DNA of 64,000 bases from Qipengyuania gaetbuli (lineage in GTDB: Bacteria; Pseudomonadota; Alphaproteobacteria; Sphingomonadales; Sphingomonadaceae): assembly GCF_020171365.1 (NCBI RefSeq), contig NZ_JAIUZO010000001.1, positions 1-64,000 on the forward strand, given 5' to 3'. The number at the start of each line of letters is the position of its first letter. Positions within the stretch are counted from its first letter, which is position 1. The position numbers and the translations under genes are program-made. This document shows, in pieces, positions 1 through 8,411 of the stretch. A model generated the notes under the pieces. The model searched no databases. It worked only from the letters and a program-made list of their open reading frames with translations, and was not told the DNA's origin.

Positions 1-1650
1 CCCGACATCTCGATCCTGAAGGAGGTGGTGTCGGTCAACAACGAGGACGAGAGCCTCGACGAGGACGGCATCATCGACACGGCAGGCGATACGATCACCT
101 ACCGCATCACGGTTGCCAACGAAGGCAATGTGACGCTGAGCGATGTCGACGTGACCGACCTGTTCGAAGGCGCCGGCTACGACACCAGCGGCCTGGTCTA
201 TGTCGAGAGCGGCGACGAGAACGGCCTGCTCGACGTAGGCGAGACCTGGACCTGGGTGTTCACCGTCGAGGTGACCCAGCTGATGATCGACACCAACTGC
301 TATGAAGGCGGTGACGAGAAGATCACCAACTCGGCCAGCGTCACGGCGCTGTTCGGCGAGCAGCAGGTCAGCGACGGCCCCTCCACCGTCAACACCCCGA
401 TCGACTGCAACCCCGCAATCGACGTCGAGAAGCTTGTTTCGATCAGCGGCAACACCTTCGATCCTGTACTCGACGATCACGACAGTCCGACAGGACCGCA
501 GGCGACGACGGCCAATACGCCGATCTACTTCCTCGTATCGGTAGCCAATATCGGCAACGTCACGCTGACTGCACTCGACTTCAGCGATATCCTCTCGTCA
601 CCGGCAGGTTCCGTCTTCGCCGGAGAGCTCAACTACGCCGATCCCTCGATCGATGTGTGGGTCGATCTCAACGACAACGGATCGCGGGATGCCAATGAGG
701 ATTGGGACCTCAACGATGTCAATGCCGACGGCGTACTGGACACTGTCGAGCTCGCTCCGGGCGAGACGCTCAATGTCTACTACACCATGCCGTTCGAAGC
801 CGGGCAGCACATCAACACGGTCACGGTTTCGACCGCGCAAGGTGTGTCCGACAGCGATGCAGCGCATTACTTCGGGCTCAACGATCCCGGATCGGGCGTC
901 CGCACCCCAGGCTTCTGGCAGGGTCCGAACAATGGCCTTACCTTCTGGGACGGCATTGCCGACAACCAGGCACATGACGGTGAAGGATTCCCCGATGGCG
1001 ATCCGTCCACACCCGGCAATCAGGACTTGCTCTACGCTGTCGACAGCAACGGCGACGGCGTAATTAACGGGGCTGACAAGCAGGGGCTGCTCGTCGGCGA
1101 CTACAACGGGGATGGCCTGGGTACGGGTGAAGACGTGTTCTTCATCTCGCTGAAGGATGCTCAGGACCTGGTCGATGCATCGACTAAGAGCGGCAACGAC
1201 GTAATCTCCAAGCTTGGCCGAGACGTCGTGGCAACCTGGCTGAACTTCCTTGCCGGGAACAGCCTGGGCGATGGTTCGGAAGGCACGGCAAAGCATTACC
1301 TCGATGATGCCATCGACTGGATGCAGAGCTTTGCCGACGGTAGCCCGAAGAGCCTCGAACTCGGTGAAACCTTCGACGATTACGTGGCCGGTTCGCGCAT
1401 CAAGACGAGCGAGAACAGCTGGAAGTCCCCGCAAGGTGACAGCGATCATTCTGGCGCGGACATCCACAACGCACTCGCGGAATACAACGAGGGCGGCACG
1501 GTCAACGGCGTGTTTATCGCCGGCGACGGGGACAGCGCGGCATTCCAGGCAGCACTGTCCGACGCAGTGAACAGTGGGCTCTTCATGGTGGCACCGATCG
1601 GAGACGACCCGCTCGTGGTGGGAGATGGCATGACCATCGCCATCGCCTGA
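1..1650 (+). CDS. Large repeat-containing surface/secreted protein, C-terminal part (5' end outside window)
   Basis: The frame is open from base 1, so only the last ~549 residues are visible. Two DUF11-like extracellular repeats can be read, each with a motif of the form (V/I)xVxNxGNVTL (about residues 35-50 and 178-190). They are followed by a TPGFWQG segment near residue 300. Next comes a dockerin-like pair of calcium loops, DSNGDGVINGAD and DYNGDGLGTGED. The C-terminal ~200 residues are Asp/Gly/Ser-rich and end in a hydrophobic tail. The composition is acidic and almost free of cysteine, as in exported adhesins. A type I secretion ABC protein and HlyD adaptor lie directly downstream, so this is most likely their substrate. 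No RTX nonapeptides (GGxGxDxxx) are visible in this part. The role as adhesin or biofilm protein is inferred from context only. Confidence 0.75.
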   Translation, partial: PDISILKEVVSVNNEDESLDEDGIIDTAGDTITYRITVANEGNVTLSDVDVTDLFEGAGYDTSGLVYVESGDENGLLDVGETWTWVFTVEVTQLMIDTNCYEGGDEKITNSASVTALFGEQQVSDGPSTVNTPIDCNPAIDVEKLVSISGNTFDPVLDDHDSPTGPQATTANTPIYFLVSVANIGNVTLTALDFSDILSSPAGSVFAGELNYADPSIDVWVDLNDNGSRDANEDWDLNDVNADGVLDTVELAPGETLNVYYTMPFEAGQHINTVTVSTAQGVSDSDAAHYFGLNDPGSGVRTPGFWQGPNNGLTFWDGIADNQAHDGEGFPDGDPSTPGNQDLLYAVDSNGDGVINGADKQGLLVGDYNGDGLGTGEDVFFISLKDAQDLVDASTKSGNDVISKLGRDVVATWLNFLAGNSLGDGSEGTAKHYLDDAIDWMQSFADGSPKSLELGETFDDYVAGSRIKTSENSWKSPQGDSDHSGADIHNALAEYNEGGTVNGVFIAGDGDSAAFQAALSDAVNSGLFMVAPIGDDPLVVGDGMTIAIA

Positions 1651-1668
1651 GGAGGAACTGTCCGGGAC

Positions 1669-1699
1669 CGGCATCGCTGCCATCGCGGCAGCGGTGCCG
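1669..1699 (+). terminator. GC-rich hairpin between secreted-protein gene and exporter (attenuator-like)
   Basis: Arms at 1669-1681 and 1687-1699 form a 13-bp stem with one G-T wobble and a 5-base loop. The sequence ACCTTTCATT follows, which is only a weak T-tract. It starts 19 bases after the stop of the surface-protein gene. It may reduce read-through so that substrate outnumbers exporter, or it may stabilise the 3' end of the upstream transcript. This function is inference. Confidence 0.5.
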
Positions 1700-1726
1700 G
1701 ACCTTTCATTGGGGGGAGGATTGGAC

Positions 1727-3457
1727 TTGGCAGACCTGGAACATGAATCGGATGGGCCGAAGCCGCGCATAGCGCCGTGGTTATCGGGTCCGCTGAAGAA
1801 GAACCGCCCGCTTTACATGCGGGTCCTCGTCGCGGCCTTCCTGATCAATTGCTTCGCCCTCGTCACCGCCCTGTTCACGATGACGGTCTACGATCGCATC
1901 GTCCCGAACAATGCGACCGAAAGCCTGATCGGCCTCGCCATCGGGCTCGGCATTGTACTGATCTTCGATTTTGTCCTGAAGCTCTTGCGGTCCTATTTCG
2001 TCGACATCGCCGGTGCGCGCGTAGACCGCGATATCGGGCGGGCCATTTTCGAACGCATCCTGGCCCTGCGCCTGGATCTCAGCCGGCACACAACTGGCGG
2101 GCTAGCAGGCCTCGTTCGCGAAATCGAAACGCTGCGGGACTTCTTCGCTTCCGCCACGATTACCGCGATGGTCGATGTGCCCTTCACCATCATTACGCTG
2201 CTGGTAATCGCCATGATCGGTGGTTGGCTGGTCATGGTGCCCTTGGTGATGATCCCAGTGGTTATCCTCGCAGCCCTCGCCACGCAGCCGGCCATGCGGC
2301 GGCTTTCGTCGCAGGCGCTGGACGAAGCGTTGGGGAAACAGGCCGTGCTGGTCGAGACCATCGGGAGCCTGGAAACGGTCAAGTCGTCGAACGCCGGCGA
2401 CATGCTCAGCAAGCGCTGGGACGAGGCGATGAAAGGGCATGCAGGCGTATCGCTCCGCCAGCGCCTGACTGCCAATCTCGCCACTACGGTTGCAGGCAGC
2501 GCACAGACCATGGCCTATACCGGCATGGTGATCTTCGGCGTATTCGCGATTGCCGACCAGTCACTGACGATGGGCGGCCTGATCGCCTGTTCGATCCTTG
2601 CAGGACGCGCTGTCGCACCTCTCGGGGCGATTTCGGTCCTGTTGACGCGGATCCATGCCGCGCGCACCGCCTATCGCCGGATCGACGCAATGATGGAAAT
2701 GCCCGCCGAAGGGCCCGAAGGCCTCGGTCTTGCTCCTGCAAAACTGGAAGGCGGGATAGAATTCCGCGACGTCGATTTCCGGTATCCGGGCGCAGCCGAA
2801 ATGGCCCTGACAGGAGTCAACTTCAATATCCGGCCGGGCGAGCACGTGGCCCTGATCGGCCCGATCGGATCGGGCAAATCGACCGTCGCGCGGCTGTTGA
2901 TCGGGCTTTACCCGCCCACAAGCGGCCTGGTCATGATCGACGGCACCGATATCCGGCAGCTAACGCCCAAATCGCTGCGTGCGAAAGTAGGCGCGCTGCT
3001 GCAGGACAATGCCCTGCTTACCGGCACAATCCGCGAGAACATCATGCTCGGCCGTCCTGATGCCGATGACGAGGAAATGATCAGGGCTGCCAAGCTCAGC
3101 CATGCCCACGACTTCATCTCGCGCATGCCGAATGGATACGACCTGAGGCTGGCAGACCGCGGTTCGGGGCTTTCCGGCGGGCAGCGGCAGGCCATCGCCA
3201 TGGCGCGGGCACTCGTAGGGCAGCCGCCCATCCTCGTGTTCGACGAGCCGACATCGGCAGTCGATACCGAGACAGAGGCGCTGCTGATGAACAATCTGCG
3301 CCACGAGTTCCAAGGGCGGACGCTGATCCTGATTACCCACCGCCCTTCCCTGCTCGGCCTGGTTGACCGGGTCATCCTCATGTCGCGCGGGAGGGTGGCG
3401 ATGGACGGCACCCCTGAAGACATCACGCGCAAGGTTACAAGGATAGCGGCACGATGA
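1727..3457 (+). CDS. Type I secretion system permease/ATPase (PrtD/LapB-like ABC exporter)
   Basis: Inner-membrane ABC exporter that would energise one-step secretion of the upstream protein. It has a hydrophobic N-terminal membrane domain of about five to six helices (residues ~30-300) and a C-terminal ATPase. The ATPase shows Walker A GPIGSGKST (near residue 380), signature LSGGQRQ (~480), Walker B ILVFDEPTSAVD (~503) and an H-loop in LILITHRPS. There is no N-terminal C39 or C39-like domain, so it is shorter than LapB. I chose TTG at 1727 because GGGGGGAGGA (1711-1720) sits 6 bases before it. The longer GTG frame at 1694 starts inside the right arm of a hairpin. Its stop overlaps the ATG of the HlyD gene by 4 bases. 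No TolC-type outer-membrane gene is visible nearby. Confidence 0.88.
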   Translation: MADLEHESDGPKPRIAPWLSGPLKKNRPLYMRVLVAAFLINCFALVTALFTMTVYDRIVPNNATESLIGLAIGLGIVLIFDFVLKLLRSYFVDIAGARVDRDIGRAIFERILALRLDLSRHTTGGLAGLVREIETLRDFFASATITAMVDVPFTIITLLVIAMIGGWLVMVPLVMIPVVILAALATQPAMRRLSSQALDEALGKQAVLVETIGSLETVKSSNAGDMLSKRWDEAMKGHAGVSLRQRLTANLATTVAGSAQTMAYTGMVIFGVFAIADQSLTMGGLIACSILAGRAVAPLGAISVLLTRIHAARTAYRRIDAMMEMPAEGPEGLGLAPAKLEGGIEFRDVDFRYPGAAEMALTGVNFNIRPGEHVALIGPIGSGKSTVARLLIGLYPPTSGLVMIDGTDIRQLTPKSLRAKVGALLQDNALLTGTIRENIMLGRPDADDEEMIRAAKLSHAHDFISRMPNGYDLRLADRGSGLSGGQRQAIAMARALVGQPPILVFDEPTSAVDTETEALLMNNLRHEFQGRTLILITHRPSLLGLVDRVILMSRGRVAMDGTPEDITRKVTRIAAR

Positions 3458-4770
3458 ACGCCTTTTCCAAGATAACGAGCAGCCTCCTTGGCGAGGAAGA
3501 GGAATTCGAAGAGCAGGAGCTCAAGGCGAAGAAATCGTCGAACCTGATCCTGTGGTCGATCGCCGCATTCACGTTGATCGCGGTCGTCTGGGCAGCCTTC
3601 GCAACCGTCGAAAGGACAGTACGGGCGTCAGGCCGCGTCGTCCCGAGTTCCAAGCTACAGGTCGCCTCGAACCTCGAAGGCGGCGTGGTGGAAGAGATCC
3701 TGGTGACCGCAGGACAGGACGTCAGGCGTGGCCAGGTCCTCGTCCGCCTGAACCCTGCAATTACCGGCTCTGCGCTTGGCAGTTCGGAAGCCAGTGTCGA
3801 CGCCTTGGAGGCGCGTATTGCGAGGCTTCGTGCCGAAGTTAGTGGCGGTGCGCCGGCATATGGCAACTTGCCCGACAGCCAGGTTACTATCGAGCGCTCG
3901 CTTCATTCTGCCCGGTCGGCGGAACTGAGCAGCCTCCGGTCGGCGGGACAGGCACGTGTCGTCCAGGCGCAGCGTTCGGTTGCGGAAGCGCAATCGATCC
4001 TCGCTGCACGCGAATCCAATCTCGTCACGGCAAACCGGGAGCTGGAAATGCTGCGGCCTTTGGCGGCTCAAAAGATCGTGCCGGAGATTGAGCTCATTCA
4101 GGCCGAGAACGCCGCCCAGATCGCCGCCAGTGAAGTCGCTGCGGCAAGGGCCTCCCTCGCCCGGTCGCAATCGAGCATCGCCGAGGCACAGGCGGCGCTG
4201 GCTCAACAGATTAGCGACTGGCGCAGCCGGGCGGGCATGGAACTCTCGCAGGCGCAGGCCGACTTGTCGGTTCAAAAGATGACTCTCCCCGGCCTCGAGG
4301 ACAGGGTCGACCGTACGGTGATCCGCGCTCCCATGACCGGGCGGGTGAACCGCGTCTTTGTCACCACTGTCGGGGGAAGCGTCGGTTCGGGCGAGCCGAT
4401 CGTCGAGATCGTGCCGACCGACGACGCTCTCTATATCGAGGCGATGGTGCGCCCGCAGGACATTGCCAACGTAGGTCTCGGCCAAAGAGCGTTCGTCGAA
4501 ATCACCGCCTACAATCCGGCGATCTTCGGCAAGATGGCCGGAACCGTAACGTCGATTTCGCCCGATGCCGTCGTGAACGAGGAGACGGGAGAAAGCTTCT
4601 ATACCGTCGAGGTCAGGACCACCGAGGTGCTGAAAGACCAAGACGGCGACCCGCTCGACATCGGACCCGGCATGGTGGCCAATGTCAGCCTGCTGGGCGA
4701 GGAGCGTTCGATCCTGTCGTACCTCTTCACGCCGATCACCTGGCTGAAGGAGAACGCCTTCAGGGAATAG
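3454..4770 (+). CDS. Type I secretion periplasmic adaptor, HlyD family
   Basis: Membrane-fusion protein linking the ABC exporter to an outer-membrane TolC-like channel. It has a short cytoplasmic N terminus rich in Glu and one transmembrane segment (about residues 30-50). A biotinyl-lipoyl-like segment (SNLEGGVVEEILVTAGQDV, ~70-90) follows. A long Ala/Gln/Glu-rich coiled-coil hairpin runs from ~110 to 290. A second lipoyl half and beta-barrel include IRAPMTGRVNRVFV (~290-303). Length (438 residues) fits LapC/PrtE adaptors. The start ATG overlaps the exporter stop (ATGA), so the two are translationally coupled. The gene ends with a 100-base gap before a convergent gene. Confidence 0.9.
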   Translation: MNAFSKITSSLLGEEEEFEEQELKAKKSSNLILWSIAAFTLIAVVWAAFATVERTVRASGRVVPSSKLQVASNLEGGVVEEILVTAGQDVRRGQVLVRLNPAITGSALGSSEASVDALEARIARLRAEVSGGAPAYGNLPDSQVTIERSLHSARSAELSSLRSAGQARVVQAQRSVAEAQSILAARESNLVTANRELEMLRPLAAQKIVPEIELIQAENAAQIAASEVAAARASLARSQSSIAEAQAALAQQISDWRSRAGMELSQAQADLSVQKMTLPGLEDRVDRTVIRAPMTGRVNRVFVTTVGGSVGSGEPIVEIVPTDDALYIEAMVRPQDIANVGLGQRAFVEITAYNPAIFGKMAGTVTSISPDAVVNEETGESFYTVEVRTTEVLKDQDGDPLDIGPGMVANVSLLGEERSILSYLFTPITWLKENAFRE

Positions 4771-4837
4771 GGGCGCGAATGGTCCCTGAACTGCTCGCGC
4801 GCATCGTCACCCATACTGTATTCCACGGCAGAGCTAC

Positions 4838-4858
4838 TTTGCGCGTGGGTCGCGCAAA
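4838..4858. terminator. Hairpin in convergent gap after HlyD gene
   Basis: TTTGCGCG (4838-4845) and CGCGCAAA (4851-4858) make a perfect 8-bp stem with loop TGGGT. It lies between the HlyD gene (ends 4770) and the convergent sulfotransferase-like gene (ends 4871). There is no long T-run on either strand. It may be a weak bidirectional terminator or a 3'-end stabiliser. The rest of 4771-4870 shows nothing recognisable. Confidence 0.4.
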
Positions 4859-4870
4859 ATTGTGCGAAAC

Positions 4871-5599
4871 TCAGGCGGTTATGCGATAGGTCGCCAAGGC
4901 TTCGTAATCTGCCCGGCAAGCTTCGGCCACTGCTTCGAATTCCGGCGCGAGATCGGGGAGGCCACCCGGGGGGGAGCCAAACCCGGTCGAGGCATTTACC
5001 TTGTCATACCAGTGAGTGCCCCAGATCCCGTCTTCGGGATGCGGTCCTTTTGTCCAGGACAACATCGCCGGATCCCATTCGATGCCGAGCTTATCGCACA
5101 GCTTTGAAAGGAGGCCTGCGGGGTTGTCGAGGATGTCACTAGTGTCGACCACCGGCGGTGCGTAGCCCAGCCTGTCGGCCTCCATCTCGAAGTAGGATCG
5201 CTGCCTCGTGACCCCGAGATGTTCGGGCCGGATGGCAGTCCGCTTGTTGGCATAGCTTGCCGCGACGCGGCGAGGATCCCGGATGAGGAAGGCGTGCCTG
5301 GTCTCGGGGAAGTCCCGGATGTCGACCGGGCCTTCCATGTGATGAGGCATGTGCTTCTGGTACCAGATCGGACTGCCGTCCGGACTTTCGCCCCGCATCG
5401 CCTCGGCGACGGACTGCCAGTCGCAGTCCATATCGGCAATCACCGCATCGGCCATGGGTTGGGGATCGCCGGTCTTCTTCAGATAGGCGCCGTAGAAAGG
5501 CTCGTCGCTCACGAAGGTGTCCGGTCGAGCCCCGAAGCTGCGCATCATCGCCGTCGAAATGTTGCGCGGTCCCGACCACATGGCAATGCGGATGGTCAC
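4871..5599 (-). CDS. Sulfotransferase-like P-loop protein
   Basis: 242-residue cytoplasmic protein with an N-terminal loop, AMWSGPRNISTAMMRSF (residues 7-23), that resembles the phosphate-binding loop of PAPS-dependent sulfotransferases. Further on, HAFLIRDPRRVAASYANK resembles the second PAPS-binding region (RDPR...S). No signal peptide or membrane segment is seen. The start is GTG at 5599, overlapping by 4 bases the TGA of the class IV aminotransferase upstream. The frame of that aminotransferase in turn overlaps the antiporter. The acceptor is unknown and true sulfotransferase activity is unproven. The tight coupling suggests it works on, or with, the product of the aminotransferase. Confidence 0.72.
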   Translation of the reverse strand: MTIRIAMWSGPRNISTAMMRSFGARPDTFVSDEPFYGAYLKKTGDPQPMADAVIADMDCDWQSVAEAMRGESPDGSPIWYQKHMPHHMEGPVDIRDFPETRHAFLIRDPRRVAASYANKRTAIRPEHLGVTRQRSYFEMEADRLGYAPPVVDTSDILDNPAGLLSKLCDKLGIEWDPAMLSWTKGPHPEDGIWGTHWYDKVNASTGFGSPPGGLPDLAPEFEAVAEACRADYEALATYRITA

Positions 5600-6534
5600 G
5601 GGCGCGCCCTGCCCTTCGTGTCCGCAGCCAGCCGCGCGAGGTACAGCTGCTGGAGGCGTTCGACCATCGGCCCGCGCTGGGTGCCAAGCACCCTGCCATC
5701 GATCTGCCCCACCGGGGCAACGCCGGCGAACGTGCCGGTCGTGAAAGCTTCGTCCGCGCCGTAGACATGCGTCAGCGAGAAGTTACGCTCATGTACGGTA
5801 ATGCCTGCCTCGCGTGCGACTTCGATGACCATGCCCCGCGTGATGCCGTCGAGGCAGTAGTCGCCGCTGGAGGTCCAGATATCCCCGTTCTTCACGATGA
5901 AAAAGTGGGTGGAATTGCAGGTCGCAACGAAACCGTGCGGGTCAAGCATCAGCCCTTCGTCTGCACCTGCCTGCGCTGCCTGGATGCACGCCGTGATGCA
6001 ATTGAGCTTGCTGTGCGAATTCAGCATCGGGTCCTGCACGTCGGGGTATCCGCGGCGGACATGAACCGTTGAGAGGCGCAGCATGCGCGTGGCGGTTTCG
6101 GGCGCGGGCTCCTTCCACTCGGGAATGATCACGATGGTCGCGGGCGTCACAACCACACGCGGGTCCTGGTAGGGCGTCGAGCGGATACCGCGCGTGCACA
6201 TCAGGCGGACATGCACGCCATCTTCGGTCATGCCATTCGCATCGCAGACGGCGTAGAGCCGTGCTTCCAGCTCTTCCCGCGTGACGCCAAGGTCCATCAG
6301 GATTGCCTTTGCGCCCCGCCACAACCGGTCGAAATGGCGGTCGAGGAAAGCGAAGCGTCCGGCGTGCATCCGGATGCCCTCCCAGACGCCGTCACCCAGC
6401 ATGAACCCGCTGTCGAATACGCTGATCTTGGCATCGGGCCGGCGGTAGTGCTCGCCGTTGATATCGATCCAGACGTTCTCGTTGCGGCTATCGGGGACGT
6501 ACAGGTGCGTGCCGCGCTCTTCCTTGTCGGTCAT
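5596..6534 (-). CDS. Class IV PLP aminotransferase (branched-chain/D-amino-acid transaminase-like)
   Basis: 312-residue fold-type IV aminotransferase. The N-terminal part carries SVFDSGFMLGDGVWEGIR (about residues 38-56), the family's usual opening. The PLP lysine is expected in NSHSKLNCITACIQA (~167-182). The C-terminal part carries FVATCNSTHFFIVKNG and CLDGITRGMVIEVA, matching the BCAT/DAAT family. Substrate cannot be assigned from sequence: branched-chain amino acids, D-amino acids or aminodeoxychorismate-like substrates are all possible. Both ends overlap neighbours by 4 bases, with the Kef antiporter before it and the sulfotransferase-like gene after it. This implies co-expression and a shared function. 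It is not in an ilv operon, which argues against a simple ilvE role. Confidence 0.8.
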   Translation of the reverse strand: MTDKEERGTHLYVPDSRNENVWIDINGEHYRRPDAKISVFDSGFMLGDGVWEGIRMHAGRFAFLDRHFDRLWRGAKAILMDLGVTREELEARLYAVCDANGMTEDGVHVRLMCTRGIRSTPYQDPRVVVTPATIVIIPEWKEPAPETATRMLRLSTVHVRRGYPDVQDPMLNSHSKLNCITACIQAAQAGADEGLMLDPHGFVATCNSTHFFIVKNGDIWTSSGDYCLDGITRGMVIEVAREAGITVHERNFSLTHVYGADEAFTTGTFAGVAPVGQIDGRVLGTQRGPMVERLQQLYLARLAADTKGRARP

Positions 6535-8384
6535 TTGCCCCTCTTGAGGATTTCATCCATCTGCGCAGTCAGGATCGGATCCCATTCGCTGCGCAGTTCC
6601 TTGACCCGCTGCATCAGCGGCTCGTTCTCGTGATACGGAATGTCCAGCCGGTAGAGACTGGCAACCTCGGGCATGAACTTGCGGTCCATTTCCTCGAAGG
6701 CATCGGTCGCAGCCTGGGCCTGCTGGCGGTCCATGCCGAGCGCTTCGAAGGCCGAGCGACCCATGCGCAGGCTGCTGTCGTAGGTTTCGCGAATGATGTC
6801 GCGGCAGCCATAGGCCCAGAGCTCGTAGACATGGTTGCGGTCGATGGCGCGCGCGATGACGTGCAGTTTCGGATAGTGCTTGGTCGCGTATTTCACGAGC
6901 TTGTCGATCTGCTCGCGCTCATCCATCGCGACGACCAGCAGCCGTGCTTTGTCGATGCCGGCGGAATGCAGCAGGTCCGGCCTTGTCGCATCGCCGAAAT
7001 AGGTGCGGAAGCCGAACTTGCGGACGATTTCCAGCTGGTGACTGTCATAGTCGATTACGGTGGTGGCATGACCCGCCGCTTGGAGCATGCGGTCGACGAT
7101 GCCGCCTACCCTGCCCCTTCCCGCGATAATCACGGGGTTCTCTTCGTCGATCGTATCCGCTTCCAGTTCGTCGCCCGTGCAATAGGCATGCGCGATGAGC
7201 TTGTCGTAGAAGATGAACAGCAGCGGCGTGACCAGCATCGTGAGCGCCACGATGAGCAGCAACAGGTCCGCAAATTCAGGTGCGAAGACCGCATTGGCAA
7301 CCGCAAAGGCGATCAGCACGAAAGCGAACTCGCCCGCTTGCGGAAGACTCAAACAGAAGAGCCAGAGCGCCTGCCGCCTGAGGCCGTAAAGCCGCCCCAC
7401 CACAAACAGCACCGCCAGCTTCGCCACGATGGTGACGGCGGCCCAGAAGACTACGTCCTGCCAGACCTGCTGAGCCAGCACGAAGTCGATGCCCGCCCCA
7501 ACCGTGATGAAGAACAGGCCGAGCAGCAGGCCCTTGAAGGGATTGATGTCGCTTTCCAGCTCGTGCCGGTATTCGCTCGTGGCGAGGACGACACCTGCCA
7601 CAAAGGCGCCAAGCGCGGGCGACAGGCCAACGAGCGACATGAGCAGGGCAATCCCGATGACCACCACGAGAGCGGCCGCCGTGAACAGTTCGCGCAGGTT
7701 CGCCGCAGCGATGTAACGGAACAGCGGGCGGATGGCGTAAATGCCGATTCCGACGACCCCTGCCACCGCTGCGATGCGCGACAGGGCGGCGAGCCACACC
7801 GGCATGTTTGCCGTCAGGTCCAGGCCGCCATGTCCTCCCTCTGCGTGGCCGGCGCCGCCGGCGTAGAGCTCCGGCATGGCCAGCACGGGCAGCAGCGCCA
7901 GGATCGGGATGACCGCGACGTCCTGCACCAGCAGGACCGAAAAGCTGGCTTCCCCGCCTTCGCTTCGGAGCAGGTTCTTCTCAGTGAGCGTCTGGACGAT
8001 GATCGCGGTCGAAGAGAGCGCCAGCACCATGCCGATCGCCATTGCAGTCTGCCATGGCTGCGCATCGATCAGGGCAATTCCCATTATGGCGAGCGTAGTC
8101 AGCACAACCTGCCCGCCGCCCAAACCCAACAGCTTCCCGCGCATTGCCCACAGCCGCTTCGGCTCCATCTCGAGGCCGATGATGAAAAGCATCATCACCA
8201 CCCCGAATTCGGCGAAGACCTGCAAGGCCTCGACATCGACATTCAACGCGGCAAGCACCGGGCTGATCGCCATTCCGGCAAGGAGGTAGCCAAGTACCGA
8301 TCCGAGGCCGAAGCGGCTCGCGAGCGGGACGGCAATGACGCCGGCAACAAGGATCAGGAAGGCGAGGACCAGAAACGATGTCAT
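6531..8384 (-). CDS. Monovalent cation:proton antiporter-2 (Kef-type) with RCK/TrkA-N domain
   Basis: 617-residue CPA2 antiporter. About twelve transmembrane segments cover residues ~1-385. A Rossmann-type TrkA-N domain follows, opening with NPVIIAGRGRVGGIVDRML (~408-426). Typical nucleotide-sensor wording follows (VIDYDSHQLEIVRKFG; YFGDATRPDLLHSAG). It resembles KefB/KefC, which release K+ in exchange for H+ and are gated by glutathione adducts in enterobacteria. Gating here is unknown. A histidine/glycine-rich loop (GGAGHAEGGHGG) lies between helices. The gene is first of three that overlap by 4 bases each. An acyltransferase gene ends 27 bases upstream on the same strand. Confidence 0.9.
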   Translation of the reverse strand: MTSFLVLAFLILVAGVIAVPLASRFGLGSVLGYLLAGMAISPVLAALNVDVEALQVFAEFGVVMMLFIIGLEMEPKRLWAMRGKLLGLGGGQVVLTTLAIMGIALIDAQPWQTAMAIGMVLALSSTAIIVQTLTEKNLLRSEGGEASFSVLLVQDVAVIPILALLPVLAMPELYAGGAGHAEGGHGGLDLTANMPVWLAALSRIAAVAGVVGIGIYAIRPLFRYIAAANLRELFTAAALVVVIGIALLMSLVGLSPALGAFVAGVVLATSEYRHELESDINPFKGLLLGLFFITVGAGIDFVLAQQVWQDVVFWAAVTIVAKLAVLFVVGRLYGLRRQALWLFCLSLPQAGEFAFVLIAFAVANAVFAPEFADLLLLIVALTMLVTPLLFIFYDKLIAHAYCTGDELEADTIDEENPVIIAGRGRVGGIVDRMLQAAGHATTVIDYDSHQLEIVRKFGFRTYFGDATRPDLLHSAGIDKARLLVVAMDEREQIDKLVKYATKHYPKLHVIARAIDRNHVYELWAYGCRDIIRETYDSSLRMGRSAFEALGMDRQQAQAATDAFEEMDRKFMPEVASLYRLDIPYHENEPLMQRVKELRSEWDPILTAQMDEILKRGK

Positions 8385-8411
8385 TGAGCCAGCCTTACCC
8401 CCAAGCGGTCG

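Noticed and set aside
1..1650. RTX toxin repeats in the type I substrate
   Set aside because: Asp/Gly-rich stretches are present, but no GGxGxDxxx series. The calcium loops fit a dockerin-like EF-hand pattern instead.
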